From positions 124,001-188,000 of the forward strand of contig NZ_JACCJZ010000017.1 in NCBI RefSeq assembly GCF_013425765.1: a stretch of DNA of 64,000 nt. Direction: 5' to 3'. The position numbers and the translations under genes were made by a program. The stretch comes from Luteimonas deserti (GTDB taxonomy: Bacteria > Pseudomonadota > Gammaproteobacteria > Xanthomonadales > Xanthomonadaceae). Positions 1 through 8,564 of this stretch are shown in pieces. Each line of letters begins with the position of its first letter. Positions within the stretch are counted from its first letter, which is position 1. The notes below the pieces were generated by a model, which saw only the letters and a list, made by a program, of their open reading frames with translations, did no database searches and was not told where the DNA came from.

Positions 1-16
1 GACGTCCGGAGTGTCC

Positions 17-1159
17 ATGACCACTGCCGCTACCGCCGCCCGCCGTCTGGGCCCCCAGGAACTCGAGGCCTTCGGCGCCGAGCTCGACGCGCTGCACACG
101 CGCACGATGGCCGAGGTCGGCAAGGTCGATGCCGATTACATCCGCAACGTGGTGCGCTGGATGCGCTACATCGGCCTCGGCGGCCGCGCGCTGCTGATGG
201 TCGGCGCGGTCGGCGGCGCCTTCGTGCCCTGGCTGTTGTGGCCGGCCTGCATCCTCGGCGCATTGATGCTCGGCCTGGCCAAGATCCTGGAGAACATGGA
301 GATCGGCCACAACGTCATCCATGGCCAGTACGACTTCATGGGCGACCCGCAGTTCGACAGCCACACCTACGAGTGGGACATCGTGGCGACCTCGGACAAC
401 TGGCGCCACTCGCACAACTTCCGCCACCATACCTACACCAACGTGCGCGGCATGGACGACGATATCGGGTACGGCCTGCTGCGCATCTTCCCCGAGCAGC
501 GCTGGCGCCCGTTCTACCTGCTGCAGCCCTTCATCGCCGTGGTGTTCGCGCTGTATTTCCAGTGGGGCGTGGCGATCCAGGAGCTCAAGCTGGGCCGTTT
601 CTTCGCCGGCAAGATGCCCAAGGGCAAGCTCGCGCGTGATTTCGCCCCGGTGGGCCGCAAGATGGGCCGCCAGCTGCTGAAGGACTACGTGCTGTTTCCG
701 GCGCTGGCGGGGCCGTTCTTCCTGCCGGTGCTGCTGGGGAACCTGGTCGCCAACGGCATCCGCAACGTGTGGACCTACGTGGTGATCTTCTGCGGCCACT
801 TCACCGCCGATGCCGAGACCTTTCCCAAGGAATCGATCCGCAACGAATCGCGCGGCCACTGGTACATGCGCCAGCTGCGCGGCTCGTCGAACATCGGTGG
901 CGGTCGCCTGATGAACCTGTTGACCGGCAACCTGAGCCACCAGATCGAGCATCACTTCTACCCGGACGTGCCGGCACACCGCTACGGCAAGCTGTCGCTC
1001 GAGGTCCGCGAGATCTGCACGCGGTACGGCCAGCCCTACAACACCGGATCGCTGCCCCGGCAGTTCGGCGAGGTGGTGTGGCGCATCGTGCGGCACGCAT
1101 TCCCGAGCCGGCCGAAGCGGGTGCGCAGCGCGCCGGAAGGCGTGCTTCAACAGGCCTAG
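17..1159 (+). CDS. membrane fatty-acid desaturase
   Basis: Di-iron fatty acyl desaturase that would introduce a double bond into an acyl chain at the inner membrane. The three histidine boxes of the family are visible: HNVIH (about residues 98-102), HSHNFRHH (131-138) and HQIEHH (308-313). The last is the QxxHH type seen in front-end and acyl-CoA desaturases. Hydrophobic stretches lie near residues 50-88, 167-188 and 223-260. ATG at 17 is preferred to GTG at 11 because GGAG at 8-11 sits 5 nt before it. The stop is followed by a strong terminator, so this ends its transcription unit; anything upstream lies outside the window. The family is secure, the regiospecificity is not. Confidence 0.88.
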   Translation: MTTAATAARRLGPQELEAFGAELDALHTRTMAEVGKVDADYIRNVVRWMRYIGLGGRALLMVGAVGGAFVPWLLWPACILGALMLGLAKILENMEIGHNVIHGQYDFMGDPQFDSHTYEWDIVATSDNWRHSHNFRHHTYTNVRGMDDDIGYGLLRIFPEQRWRPFYLLQPFIAVVFALYFQWGVAIQELKLGRFFAGKMPKGKLARDFAPVGRKMGRQLLKDYVLFPALAGPFFLPVLLGNLVANGIRNVWTYVVIFCGHFTADAETFPKESIRNESRGHWYMRQLRGSSNIGGGRLMNLLTGNLSHQIEHHFYPDVPAHRYGKLSLEVREICTRYGQPYNTGSLPRQFGEVVWRIVRHAFPSRPKRVRSAPEGVLQQA

Positions 1160-1199
1160 GGTGGGTTCCGGTGCGATACCGGAGCACGCGACGCGATCG

Positions 1200-1225
1200 A
1201 ACGCCCCGCCTCGTGCGGGGCGTTT
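1200..1225 (+). terminator. Rho-independent terminator of the desaturase gene
   Basis: Perfect 10-bp stem, AACGCCCCGC (1200-1209) pairing with GCGGGGCGTT (1215-1224), with a 5-nt loop and a short T run. It lies 41 nt after the stop codon. Confidence 0.8.
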
Positions 1226-1360
1226 GCGTTCCGGATGTCGAAAGATACGTGGGCGCGGAGGGAGGTGCGGCTCGGCGCGAGCGTGCTCGACGTGGTGCGA
1301 GTCGACGCTTCGTTCGTCGCAGTCGCTTTCTCGGTGGCTGGCGCGCTCGCTCCGTGTCTT

Positions 1361-1436
1361 GCCTTTGCCTTTGATTTTGCTTTTTGCTTTTGCTTTTTGC
1401 TTTTGCGTTTGCTTTTGTCTTGGCTTTGGCTTTGCG
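1361..1436 (+). repeat. left hexanucleotide tract of element copy 1 (GCTTTT-like)
   Basis: About 12 imperfect 6-7-nt units of the form GCTTTT, GCCTTT, GCGTTT or GCTTTG, pyrimidine-rich on the plus strand. The tract abuts the left arm of the palindromic element. Its reverse complement resembles the tract at 1951-2004, so the tracts are part of the inverted symmetry. Confidence 0.8.
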
Positions 1437-1446
1437 ATTGATCTGA

Positions 1447-1935
1447 TCGAGCCGTAAAGCGAGCCGAGCATCGCAGGGCGGCGGGGCCGAAGAGCGGCCA
1501 TGTCCGAGCGCAGCGAGTCCCGGCTGCGGAACCGTGAAGGTCCCGATGTGCCCCGCTGCCCGAGAAGCGCAGGGGCCCGTGGCGGCGGTATCGCGGCGGA
1601 TCGCGTCCGGCGAAGGGACTTTTGGTTCCTTTTTGGGCCTTCGAAAAGAAACTCGCACGCGCAGCGGGCGAACGCTATGCACTCGACTTGTTTGTTCCCC
1701 TAGGGCACACGCTGGGCGCGAAGAACAGAGCGCGCTGTTCGCGCGGCTCACTTTTGTCGTGTCAAAGGTAAGCAAAGACCGCCGTCGCCGGGCGCGGGCC
1801 GACGCGGCTGCGCCGCGCCGGTTCCCTGCGCTTCTCGCCGGACGCGGCACGGCACGCAGACTCGCTTCGCTCAGACATGGGCGCCTCTACGGCCGCGCCA
1901 GGCTTCGGTGCTCGGCCCGCTTGACGGCCCGAACG
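1447..1935. repeat. dispersed long-palindrome element, copy 1
   Basis: Left arm (about 1447-1602) and right arm (about 1796-1935) are imperfect inverted repeats. For example, CATGTCCGAGCGCAGCGAGT at 1499-1518 pairs with a near-complement around 1859-1879. Between them is a core (1603-1795) bounded by GCGTCCGGCGAAG (1603-1615) and its diverged complement (1783-1795). The core starts with TTTTGGTTCC-type sequence and ends with CTTTTGTCGTGTCAAAGGTAAG-type sequence. Copy 2 at 45.1-45.6 kb has homologous arms in the same orientation but the core flipped. No transposase or conserved ORF is present. It lies in an intergenic region after a terminator. I do not recognise it as a named element. Confidence 0.8.
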
Positions 1936-1949
1936 TCGAACGCTGAAAG

Positions 1950-2004
<55 letters not shown>

Positions 2005-2216
2005 AAAAGTCAAAATCGAGAGCCGCAGCCGCAGTCACATCCACGGCAAGCGTTGAGACCGCGAAGACAATTGGAGAGCGATGACAGCGGAAACAGTGGA
2101 ACTGCAGCAGGGCCGGGGTACGACCGCCGGCGCCACGATGACGCACGCGACGGCACCGCCACACCTCGTCACGTGCCGGTGCGGATAATGCGCCCGCATC
2201 CCCCGAGTGCCGCAGC

Positions 2217-4766
2217 ATGTCGACGCCGAAAGCGAGATCGAAGCCTAAATCCAAGGCCCCCGCCGACTGCGTCCGCGTCCGCGGCGCGCGCGAGCACAAC
2301 CTCAAGGACGTCGATGTCGACATTCCGCGCGATGCGCTGGTGGTGTTCACCGGGGTGTCGGGCTCGGGCAAGTCCTCGCTCGCGTTCGGTACGCTGTTCG
2401 CCGAAGCGCAGCGGCGGTATCTGGATTCGATCTCGCCCTACGCGCGGCGGTTGATCGACCAGGCCGGCGTGCCGCAGGTCGATTCGATCGAGGGCCTGCC
2501 ACCGGCCGTCGCACTGCAGCAGGCGCGCGGCACGCCGACGGCGCGTTCGTCGGTGGGCAGCCTGACCACGATCTCCAACAGTCTGCGCATGCTCTATTCG
2601 CGTGCAGGCGACTACCCGCGCGGACAGGAGATCATCTACGCCGACGGGTTCTCGCCGAACACGCCCGCAGGTGCCTGCCCCAGCTGCCATGGGCTGGGCA
2701 GGATCTACGACGCGACGGAGGCGACCATGGTGCCCGACCGTTCGCTGACCATTCGCGAACGCGCGGTCGCTGCGTGGCCCGGCGCCTGGCACGGCCAGAA
2801 CCAGCGCGACATCCTCACGACGCTCGGCATCGATGTCGATGTGCCCTGGTCGAAGCTGCCGAAGAAGACCCGAGACTGGATCCTCTTCACCGACGAGCAG
2901 CCGGTGGTGCCCGTGTATCCGGGCTTCGATGTGGCGGAGGTCCAGCGCGCGCTCAAGCGCAAGACCGAGCCCGCCTACATGGGCACGTTCACCGGTGCGC
3001 GCCGCCACGTGCTGCACACCTTCGCCAACACCCAGAGCGCGCAGCAGAAGAAGCGCGCCGCGCGGTACCTGGTGGGTGTCGACTGCCCGGAGTGCCACGG
3101 CAAGCGCCTGCGGCGCGAGGCGCTGTCGGTGACGTTCGCAGGGTTCGACATCGCGGAGTTCTCGCAACAGCCGCTCGATGCACTGGCGACCTTGCTCGCG
3201 CCCGCCGCCGCAGGCCGGACCCATGCCGCTGCGCATCCGGAGCAGGCGCTCGCAGCGCAGCGGATCGCGCAGGACCTGCTCGCACGCATCGCGGTGCTGC
3301 AGGATCTGGGGCTCGGGCATCTGGCACTGGCGCGGGCCACACCGACCCTGTCGCAGGGCGAACTGCAGCGGCTGCGTCTCGGCACCCAGATCCGCTCGCA
3401 GCTCTTCGGTGTGGTCTACGTGATGGACGAACCCTCGGCCGGCCTGCATCCCGCCGATGCGCAGGCGTTGCTGCGTGCGCTCGACCAGCTCAAAGCGGCT
3501 GGAAACTCGCTGTTCGTCGTCGAGCACGAGATCGACGTGATCCGCCATGCCGACTGGATCGTCGATGTCGGCCCGGCGGCGGGTCAGCATGGTGGACAGG
3601 TGCTCTACAGCGGCGTGCCCGAGGGCCTGCAGCGGATCGAGGCGTCGGCGACGCGGCGCTATCTGTTCGCCGGCCACGCGCCGATCGCCCGCCATGGACG
3701 CACGCCGTCCGCGTGGCTGCAGCTGCGTGGCATCCACCGCCACAACGTGCAGGGGCTCGACGTCGACATTCCCTTGGGCGTCTTCACCACGGTCAGCGGC
3801 GTCAGCGGTTCCGGCAAATCCTCGCTGGTCAGCCAGGCCCTGGTCGAACTGCTGACCGCGCACTTCGGGCGCGAGCGCGACGCCGACGAGGACACCCCGA
3901 TCGATCCGCTGGAGCGCGGCGTCGAGGCGGCCCTGGACGGGCGCATCGAGGGCGGGCTCGACGCCGTGCGGCGTCTGGTGCGCGTGGACCAGAAGCCCAT
4001 CGGGCGTACGCCGCGATCCAATCTCGCCACCTACACCGGCCTGTTCGATCACGTGCGCAAACTGTTCGCGGCGACGCCGGCGGCGAAGCGGCGCGGTTAC
4101 GACGCCGGCCGGTTTTCGTTCAATGTCGCCAAGGGCCGTTGCAGCACCTGCGAGGGCGAAGGCTTCGTCAGCGTGGAACTGCTGTTCATGCCCAGCGTCT
4201 ACGCGCCATGTCCCGCCTGCCATGGTCGACGCTACAACGCGAAAACGCTGGAGGTCACGCTGCGCGACAGAACCATCGCCGATGTGCTCGCAATGACAGT
4301 GGACGAGGCTGCGCTGTTCTTCGCCGACGATACGGCGGTCGCCCGCCCGCTGCAGATGCTGCTCGAGGTCGGGCTGGGCTATCTGCGGCTCGGCCAGCCG
4401 GCGACCGAGTTCTCGGGCGGCGAGGCGCAGCGCATCAAGCTGGCCAGCGAGCTGCAGCGCGCCCAGCGCGCGGGTACGGTGTACGTGCTGGACGAACCCA
4501 CGACCGGGCTCCATCCCTCGGATGTCGACACGCTGATGCGCCAGTTGCAGGCGCTGGTCGATGCCGGCAGCACGGTGATCGTCGTGGAGCACGACATGCG
4601 CGTGGCCGCCGCCAGCGACTGGATCATCGACATGGGCCCGGGCGCCGGCGACGCGGGCGGGCAGGTGGTCGTCGCCGGCACGCCGGAGACCGTGGCACGG
4701 CACCGCGGCAGCCGGACCGCGCCATTCCTCGCCGAGGCGATGAGTGAGGCGACAGTCGGCCCCTGA
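2217..4766 (+). CDS. UvrA2-type excinuclease ATPase paralogue
   Basis: 849-residue tandem ABC ATPase of the UvrA family. Walker A motifs are GVSGSGKSS at about residues 46-54 and again in the second half. ABC signatures LSQGELQR and FSGGEAQR precede Walker B YVMDEPSAGLHP and YVLDEPTTGLHP. Zinc-type CxxC pairs occur at 154/157 (CPSC), near 287 (CPEC) and in the second half (CSTC, CPAC). The first CxxC comes about 100 residues earlier than in E. coli UvrA (near 253), so the UvrB-interaction insertion that precedes it there appears to be missing. That fits class II UvrA (UvrA2), linked to DNA-damage or drug tolerance rather than core repair. It has no operon partner. GATAAT near 2183 may be its -10. 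Confidence 0.85.
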   Translation: MSTPKARSKPKSKAPADCVRVRGAREHNLKDVDVDIPRDALVVFTGVSGSGKSSLAFGTLFAEAQRRYLDSISPYARRLIDQAGVPQVDSIEGLPPAVALQQARGTPTARSSVGSLTTISNSLRMLYSRAGDYPRGQEIIYADGFSPNTPAGACPSCHGLGRIYDATEATMVPDRSLTIRERAVAAWPGAWHGQNQRDILTTLGIDVDVPWSKLPKKTRDWILFTDEQPVVPVYPGFDVAEVQRALKRKTEPAYMGTFTGARRHVLHTFANTQSAQQKKRAARYLVGVDCPECHGKRLRREALSVTFAGFDIAEFSQQPLDALATLLAPAAAGRTHAAAHPEQALAAQRIAQDLLARIAVLQDLGLGHLALARATPTLSQGELQRLRLGTQIRSQLFGVVYVMDEPSAGLHPADAQALLRALDQLKAAGNSLFVVEHEIDVIRHADWIVDVGPAAGQHGGQVLYSGVPEGLQRIEASATRRYLFAGHAPIARHGRTPSAWLQLRGIHRHNVQGLDVDIPLGVFTTVSGVSGSGKSSLVSQALVELLTAHFGRERDADEDTPIDPLERGVEAALDGRIEGGLDAVRRLVRVDQKPIGRTPRSNLATYTGLFDHVRKLFAATPAAKRRGYDAGRFSFNVAKGRCSTCEGEGFVSVELLFMPSVYAPCPACHGRRYNAKTLEVTLRDRTIADVLAMTVDEAALFFADDTAVARPLQMLLEVGLGYLRLGQPATEFSGGEAQRIKLASELQRAQRAGTVYVLDEPTTGLHPSDVDTLMRQLQALVDAGSTVIVVEHDMRVAAASDWIIDMGPGAGDAGGQVVVAGTPETVARHRGSRTAPFLAEAMSEATVGP

Positions 4767-5214
4767 AGAGCGGAGTCGTCATGTCCGGGTGCGCCGGGAC
4801 GTCGTGACGGAAACAGACTTCGCGGCATGCATGCGCTCATGAGGGCGCTGCAGTGCCGTCGGCGTGACGCCGGCAGCCGCGACGCTGTTGCCGGTATGCC
4901 CTGGCGTTCCGGCAGGGCGCTGCGGTCATGGGCCGGCGGTTCCACGCGACGCGGCGGGTGCTGCCGATTGCCACCGGCGGTGCAGGCGACGCCGTGGCGA
5001 GAATGCGACGGATGCACTCTGACGACGGGGCGTCGCGGCCGGCGCGGCGCCCCCTTGCGTGCCCCCACGTGCACGCTGGCCGCCACGGTCCGCACATGCA
5101 CGCGGTGCCCGATGCGGGCATGCTTGGGCGCTCGATCCACCGTCCGCGTGCGTCATGAGCGGATGGGCAGGGACGCCACGATCGAATTCCAACCACGCTG
5201 TCCAGGAGCTGCCG
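4767..5214. other. 448-bp intergenic gap, no gene seen
   Basis: GC-rich sequence with no frame showing coherent protein features on either strand. The only clear signal is AGGAG at 5204-5208, the ribosome binding site of the next gene. Confidence 0.5.
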
Positions 5215-7008
5215 ATGTCCACCGCACCGCGTCGCGCGACGCTGTCTTTCCTCGCCCTGTCGTTGGCCTTGGCCCTCGGCGCCGCCGCTCCGCTCTGCGC
5301 GCAGCACGCGCCCGTTCCGACGCTCGCGCCGACGGCCAATGCCGCCGAGGCCGCCTTGCGCGATCTCTACACGGCCGAGTGGGAATGGCGTCAGCGCGAG
5401 TTCGACCGCGAGCGCATCGACGGACGCTGGCAGGCGGGTGGGCGTATGCCGTCGGTGACGCCTGAGGCCTGGCACCGCCGCACCGCGTACTGGCGGGACG
5501 TGCTGACGAAGCTCGATGCGATTTCGCTGACCGACCTCGGACGCGAGGAGCGTATCAACGCCGCGGTGTTCCGCACCTCGATCGAGGCCAGCGTCGCGAA
5601 CGCCGCCTGGCGCACCTACGAGGCGCCGTTCAACAGCGACAGCTTCTTCTGGGGCGGCATCAATCCGCGCCAGCCCTACCAGACCGAGGCCGACTGGCGC
5701 CGTTTTATTGCGCGGCTCGGCGACGTGCCGCGTTACTTCGACGAGCAGATCGCGAACATGCGCAGCGGTCTCGACCGCGGCTGGAGCGTGCCGCGCGCGA
5801 CGCTGGACGGTCGCGACACCACGCTGGTGCCGTACACGCAGACCGGCGAGGACAACCCGCTGCTGGCGACGTTCGAGCGTATCCCGGTCGCGATCCCCGA
5901 GCCCGTGCGTACGCAACTGCGTGAGGAGGGCCGTCGCGTCGTGCTGGAGCAGACGCTGCCGGCGTACAGCAAACTGCTGGGCTTCCTCCGCGACGACTAT
6001 TTCCCGCGCACGCGCACCACGATCGCCGCCCGCGATCTGCCCGACGGCCGCGCGTTCTACCAGTCGCAGATCCGCGAGTACGTGACCCGCGACATGAGCG
6101 CGCGCGAGATCCACGATCTGGGCCTGGCCGAAGTGGCGCGCATCTCGGCCGAGATGCGCGAGGTCATGGTCCGCACCGGGTTCGAAGGCACGTTCGAGGA
6201 ATTCCTCGACTACCTGCGCACCGATCCCAAGTTCTACGCCCAGACGCCGCGCGAGCTGCTGGCCCATACGGCGTGGATCGCGAAGAAGATCGACGGCGAA
6301 CTCAAGCACGTCGTCGGCACGCTACCGCGTTACCGCTTCACGATCCTGCCGGTCGCCGACGACATCGCGCCGATCTACACCGCCGGCCGCGGTGGCCTGG
6401 AGGCCTGCTTCTTCAACACCTACGACCTGCCGTCGCGGCCGCTGTACAACCTGCCGGCGCTGGTCGCGCACGAATGCGCGCCCGGCCACAGCTTCCAGGC
6501 CGCGCTCGCGCTCGAGGCGCCGGCGCGTCCGGACTTCCGCCAGCAGACGTACTTTTCCGGCTACGGCGAAGGCTGGGGCCTGTACACCGAGTGGCTCGGT
6601 ACGCGCATGGGCATCTACGAGACGCCGTACGAGGAGTTCGGCCGGCTCACGTTCGAGATGTGGCGCGCGGCGCGTCTGGTCATCGACACCGGCCTGCACG
6701 AGTACGGCTGGAGCCGGCAGCAGGCGATCGACTATCTCGCCGGCCACACTGCGCTCGCGCGCCACGACGTCGTGACCGAGGTCGACCGTTACATCTCATG
6801 GCCAGGCCAGGCGCTCTCGTACTACATCGGTTACAAGACCATCCTCGACCTGCGCGCCGAGGCCGAGCGCGAGCTCGGCGCGGCCTTCGACCAGCGCCCG
6901 TTCCACGACACCATTCTCAATCTCGGCTCGGTGCCGCTGCCGGTGCTGGAAGAGGAAGTACGGCGGTTCATCGCCGAGCAGAAGGCCGCGGGCAGGGCGT
7001 CGGGCTGA
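5215..7008 (+). CDS. secreted DUF885 family protein (peptidase-like)
   Basis: 597-residue exported protein of the DUF885 family, whose members are thought to be zinc-dependent peptidases. Residues 1 to about 29 form a Sec signal peptide (basic start, Leu/Ala-rich core, cleavage near LCAQ). The family's metal site is visible as HECAPGH within ALVAHECAPGHS about two-thirds along, followed by the conserved YGEGWGLYTEWLG segment. ATG at 5215 is chosen over upstream in-frame codons because AGGAG lies 6 nt before it and the signal peptide begins there. It is monocistronic. Substrate unknown. Confidence 0.85.
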   Translation: MSTAPRRATLSFLALSLALALGAAAPLCAQHAPVPTLAPTANAAEAALRDLYTAEWEWRQREFDRERIDGRWQAGGRMPSVTPEAWHRRTAYWRDVLTKLDAISLTDLGREERINAAVFRTSIEASVANAAWRTYEAPFNSDSFFWGGINPRQPYQTEADWRRFIARLGDVPRYFDEQIANMRSGLDRGWSVPRATLDGRDTTLVPYTQTGEDNPLLATFERIPVAIPEPVRTQLREEGRRVVLEQTLPAYSKLLGFLRDDYFPRTRTTIAARDLPDGRAFYQSQIREYVTRDMSAREIHDLGLAEVARISAEMREVMVRTGFEGTFEEFLDYLRTDPKFYAQTPRELLAHTAWIAKKIDGELKHVVGTLPRYRFTILPVADDIAPIYTAGRGGLEACFFNTYDLPSRPLYNLPALVAHECAPGHSFQAALALEAPARPDFRQQTYFSGYGEGWGLYTEWLGTRMGIYETPYEEFGRLTFEMWRAARLVIDTGLHEYGWSRQQAIDYLAGHTALARHDVVTEVDRYISWPGQALSYYIGYKTILDLRAEAERELGAAFDQRPFHDTILNLGSVPLPVLEEEVRRFIAEQKAAGRASG

Positions 7009-7732
7009 CGCGCCGCCCGGTCGGAGACACCAGCGTCGATCAGGCGGCGGGGGCTCGACGGTCGCGGACGGTGTCGTGCGTACGGTCCGCGCTCGCTGCG
7101 TCGCCAAGCGGCGGCCGGTGCAGCGCACGGCCCGTCGCACACGCCTCGCGGCTCGGACAGTGTCTCCTTTCGGCAGCGCCCGGCGAGCGGGGGCTTCCGT
7201 GGCGGTGAGCAGCGTGCCCGACGCCTGGAAGTACATGCGTTCCTCGTCGCGCCGGTGGAGGTGCATCGTGTCCGGACGCTGGCTGGCCCTGTCCATCCAG
7301 CCGCGGCGCGCTGCGGTCGGGGGCCCGAGGTCTTCGGCCCGTCCATCGAATGGTGGAGCTCGTGCAGCGCGGGGCGCGAGGCGTGAACCCCGCGTCGTGC
7401 ATCAGGATCGGCGCGTCGGAGGCGCTCCTCGGCGGCCTCTGTTGCGGCCATTCGATACTCATGTCGGTGACGGTTCGGTGCGGCGTGCGCTGCACGGCCG
7501 CGAGCGCGGCAGCTTGCGGCAGCGAACGCTGGCTTGCACGACCCGCGCGAAGCGCGTCGTCGAGACATCCGGCATGGCGGTGTCCGCGGCGGCTCGGTCG
7601 CAACCCATGCGCGGTCTAGCAAGGTGCGCGCACCTGGTGTCACGCACAATGGCCGTTGGAAGATTGAGTGGCGACGCAGAAGCGTCGAGAATCGCAGCCT
7701 CGGCCCGTCCCGCGCCTTCCGTCGGATCTCCC
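7009..7732. other. 724-bp intergenic gap, no gene recognised
   Basis: Long gene-free interval on a gene-dense map. Several overlapping open frames exist on both strands, but none has a recognisable domain or a consistent coding character. Frames on the minus strand around 7170-7640 could be the remains of a decayed gene, but I cannot identify one. Confidence 0.4.
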
Positions 7733-8530
7733 ATGCAGAACCTCCGCGTCTCCCTGGTACAGGGCGCCACCGTCTGGCACGACCCGGACGCCAATCGTGC
7801 CTACTACGGCGCCCTGATCGCGCCGCTGCGCGGCCTGACCGATCTCGTCGTGCTGCCGGAGACCTTCACCAGCGGCTTCAGCAACGACGCGATCGATCGC
7901 GCCGAGGACATGGCCGGCCCGACCGTCCACTGGATCCGCGAACAGGCCGCCGCGCTCGATGCCGCCGTCACCGGCAGCGTGCAGCTGCGCGACGGCGACG
8001 GCGTCTACAACCGGATGCTGTGGGCCACGCCCGACGGCACGCTGCAGCACTACGACAAGCGCCACCTGTTCCGCTACGCCAACGAGCACAAGCGCTATGC
8101 CGCCGGACGCGCGCGGCTGACGGTGGAGTGGAAGGGCTGGCGGATCAATCCACAGGTCTGCTACGACCTGCGTTTTCCGGTGTTCTGTCGCAACCGCTAC
8201 GACGTCGAGCGCCCCGGTGATCTCGATTTCGACCTGCAGCTGTTCGTCGCCAACTGGCCGGCGGCGCGGGCTTACGCGTGGAATACGTTGCTGCGGGCTC
8301 GGGCGATCGAGAACCTGTGCGCCGTGGTCGGCGTCAACCGCGTCGGCACCGACGGCAACGGCATCGATTACGCCGGGGACAGTGCGGCCGTCGATGCCCT
8401 CGGCGGTTCGATCGTCGAATGCGGCGACACCGAGGGCGTCACCACCACCACGCTTCACGCGGCGCCGCTGCTGGCGCACCGCGAGCGCTTCCCCGCGATG
8501 CTCGACGCCGACCGGTTCCGCCTGGACTAG
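7733..8530 (+). CDS. omega-amidase-like carbon-nitrogen hydrolase (YafV/Nit2 type)
   Basis: 265-residue cytoplasmic nitrilase-superfamily enzyme. The Glu-Lys-Cys catalytic triad is visible as E43 (LPETF), K109 (YDKRHLF) and C143 (QVCYDLRFP). The HLFRYANEHK and CYDLRFPVF context is that of the YafV/Nit2 branch, which hydrolyses alpha-ketoglutaramate or alpha-ketosuccinamate to the 2-oxoacid and ammonia. The start at ATG 7733 matches the family's N-terminus; longer in-frame upstream sequence has no homology. It is convergent with the TPR gene, with a 34-bp gap. Confidence 0.88.
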   Translation: MQNLRVSLVQGATVWHDPDANRAYYGALIAPLRGLTDLVVLPETFTSGFSNDAIDRAEDMAGPTVHWIREQAAALDAAVTGSVQLRDGDGVYNRMLWATPDGTLQHYDKRHLFRYANEHKRYAAGRARLTVEWKGWRINPQVCYDLRFPVFCRNRYDVERPGDLDFDLQLFVANWPAARAYAWNTLLRARAIENLCAVVGVNRVGTDGNGIDYAGDSAAVDALGGSIVECGDTEGVTTTTLHAAPLLAHRERFPAMLDADRFRLD

Positions 8531-8564
8531 GCACGTACCGTGGCCGGTCGCGTTGCGGACCGCG

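Noticed and set aside
2169-4703. 844-codon open frame on the minus strand
   Set aside because: Antisense shadow of the uvrA2-type gene.
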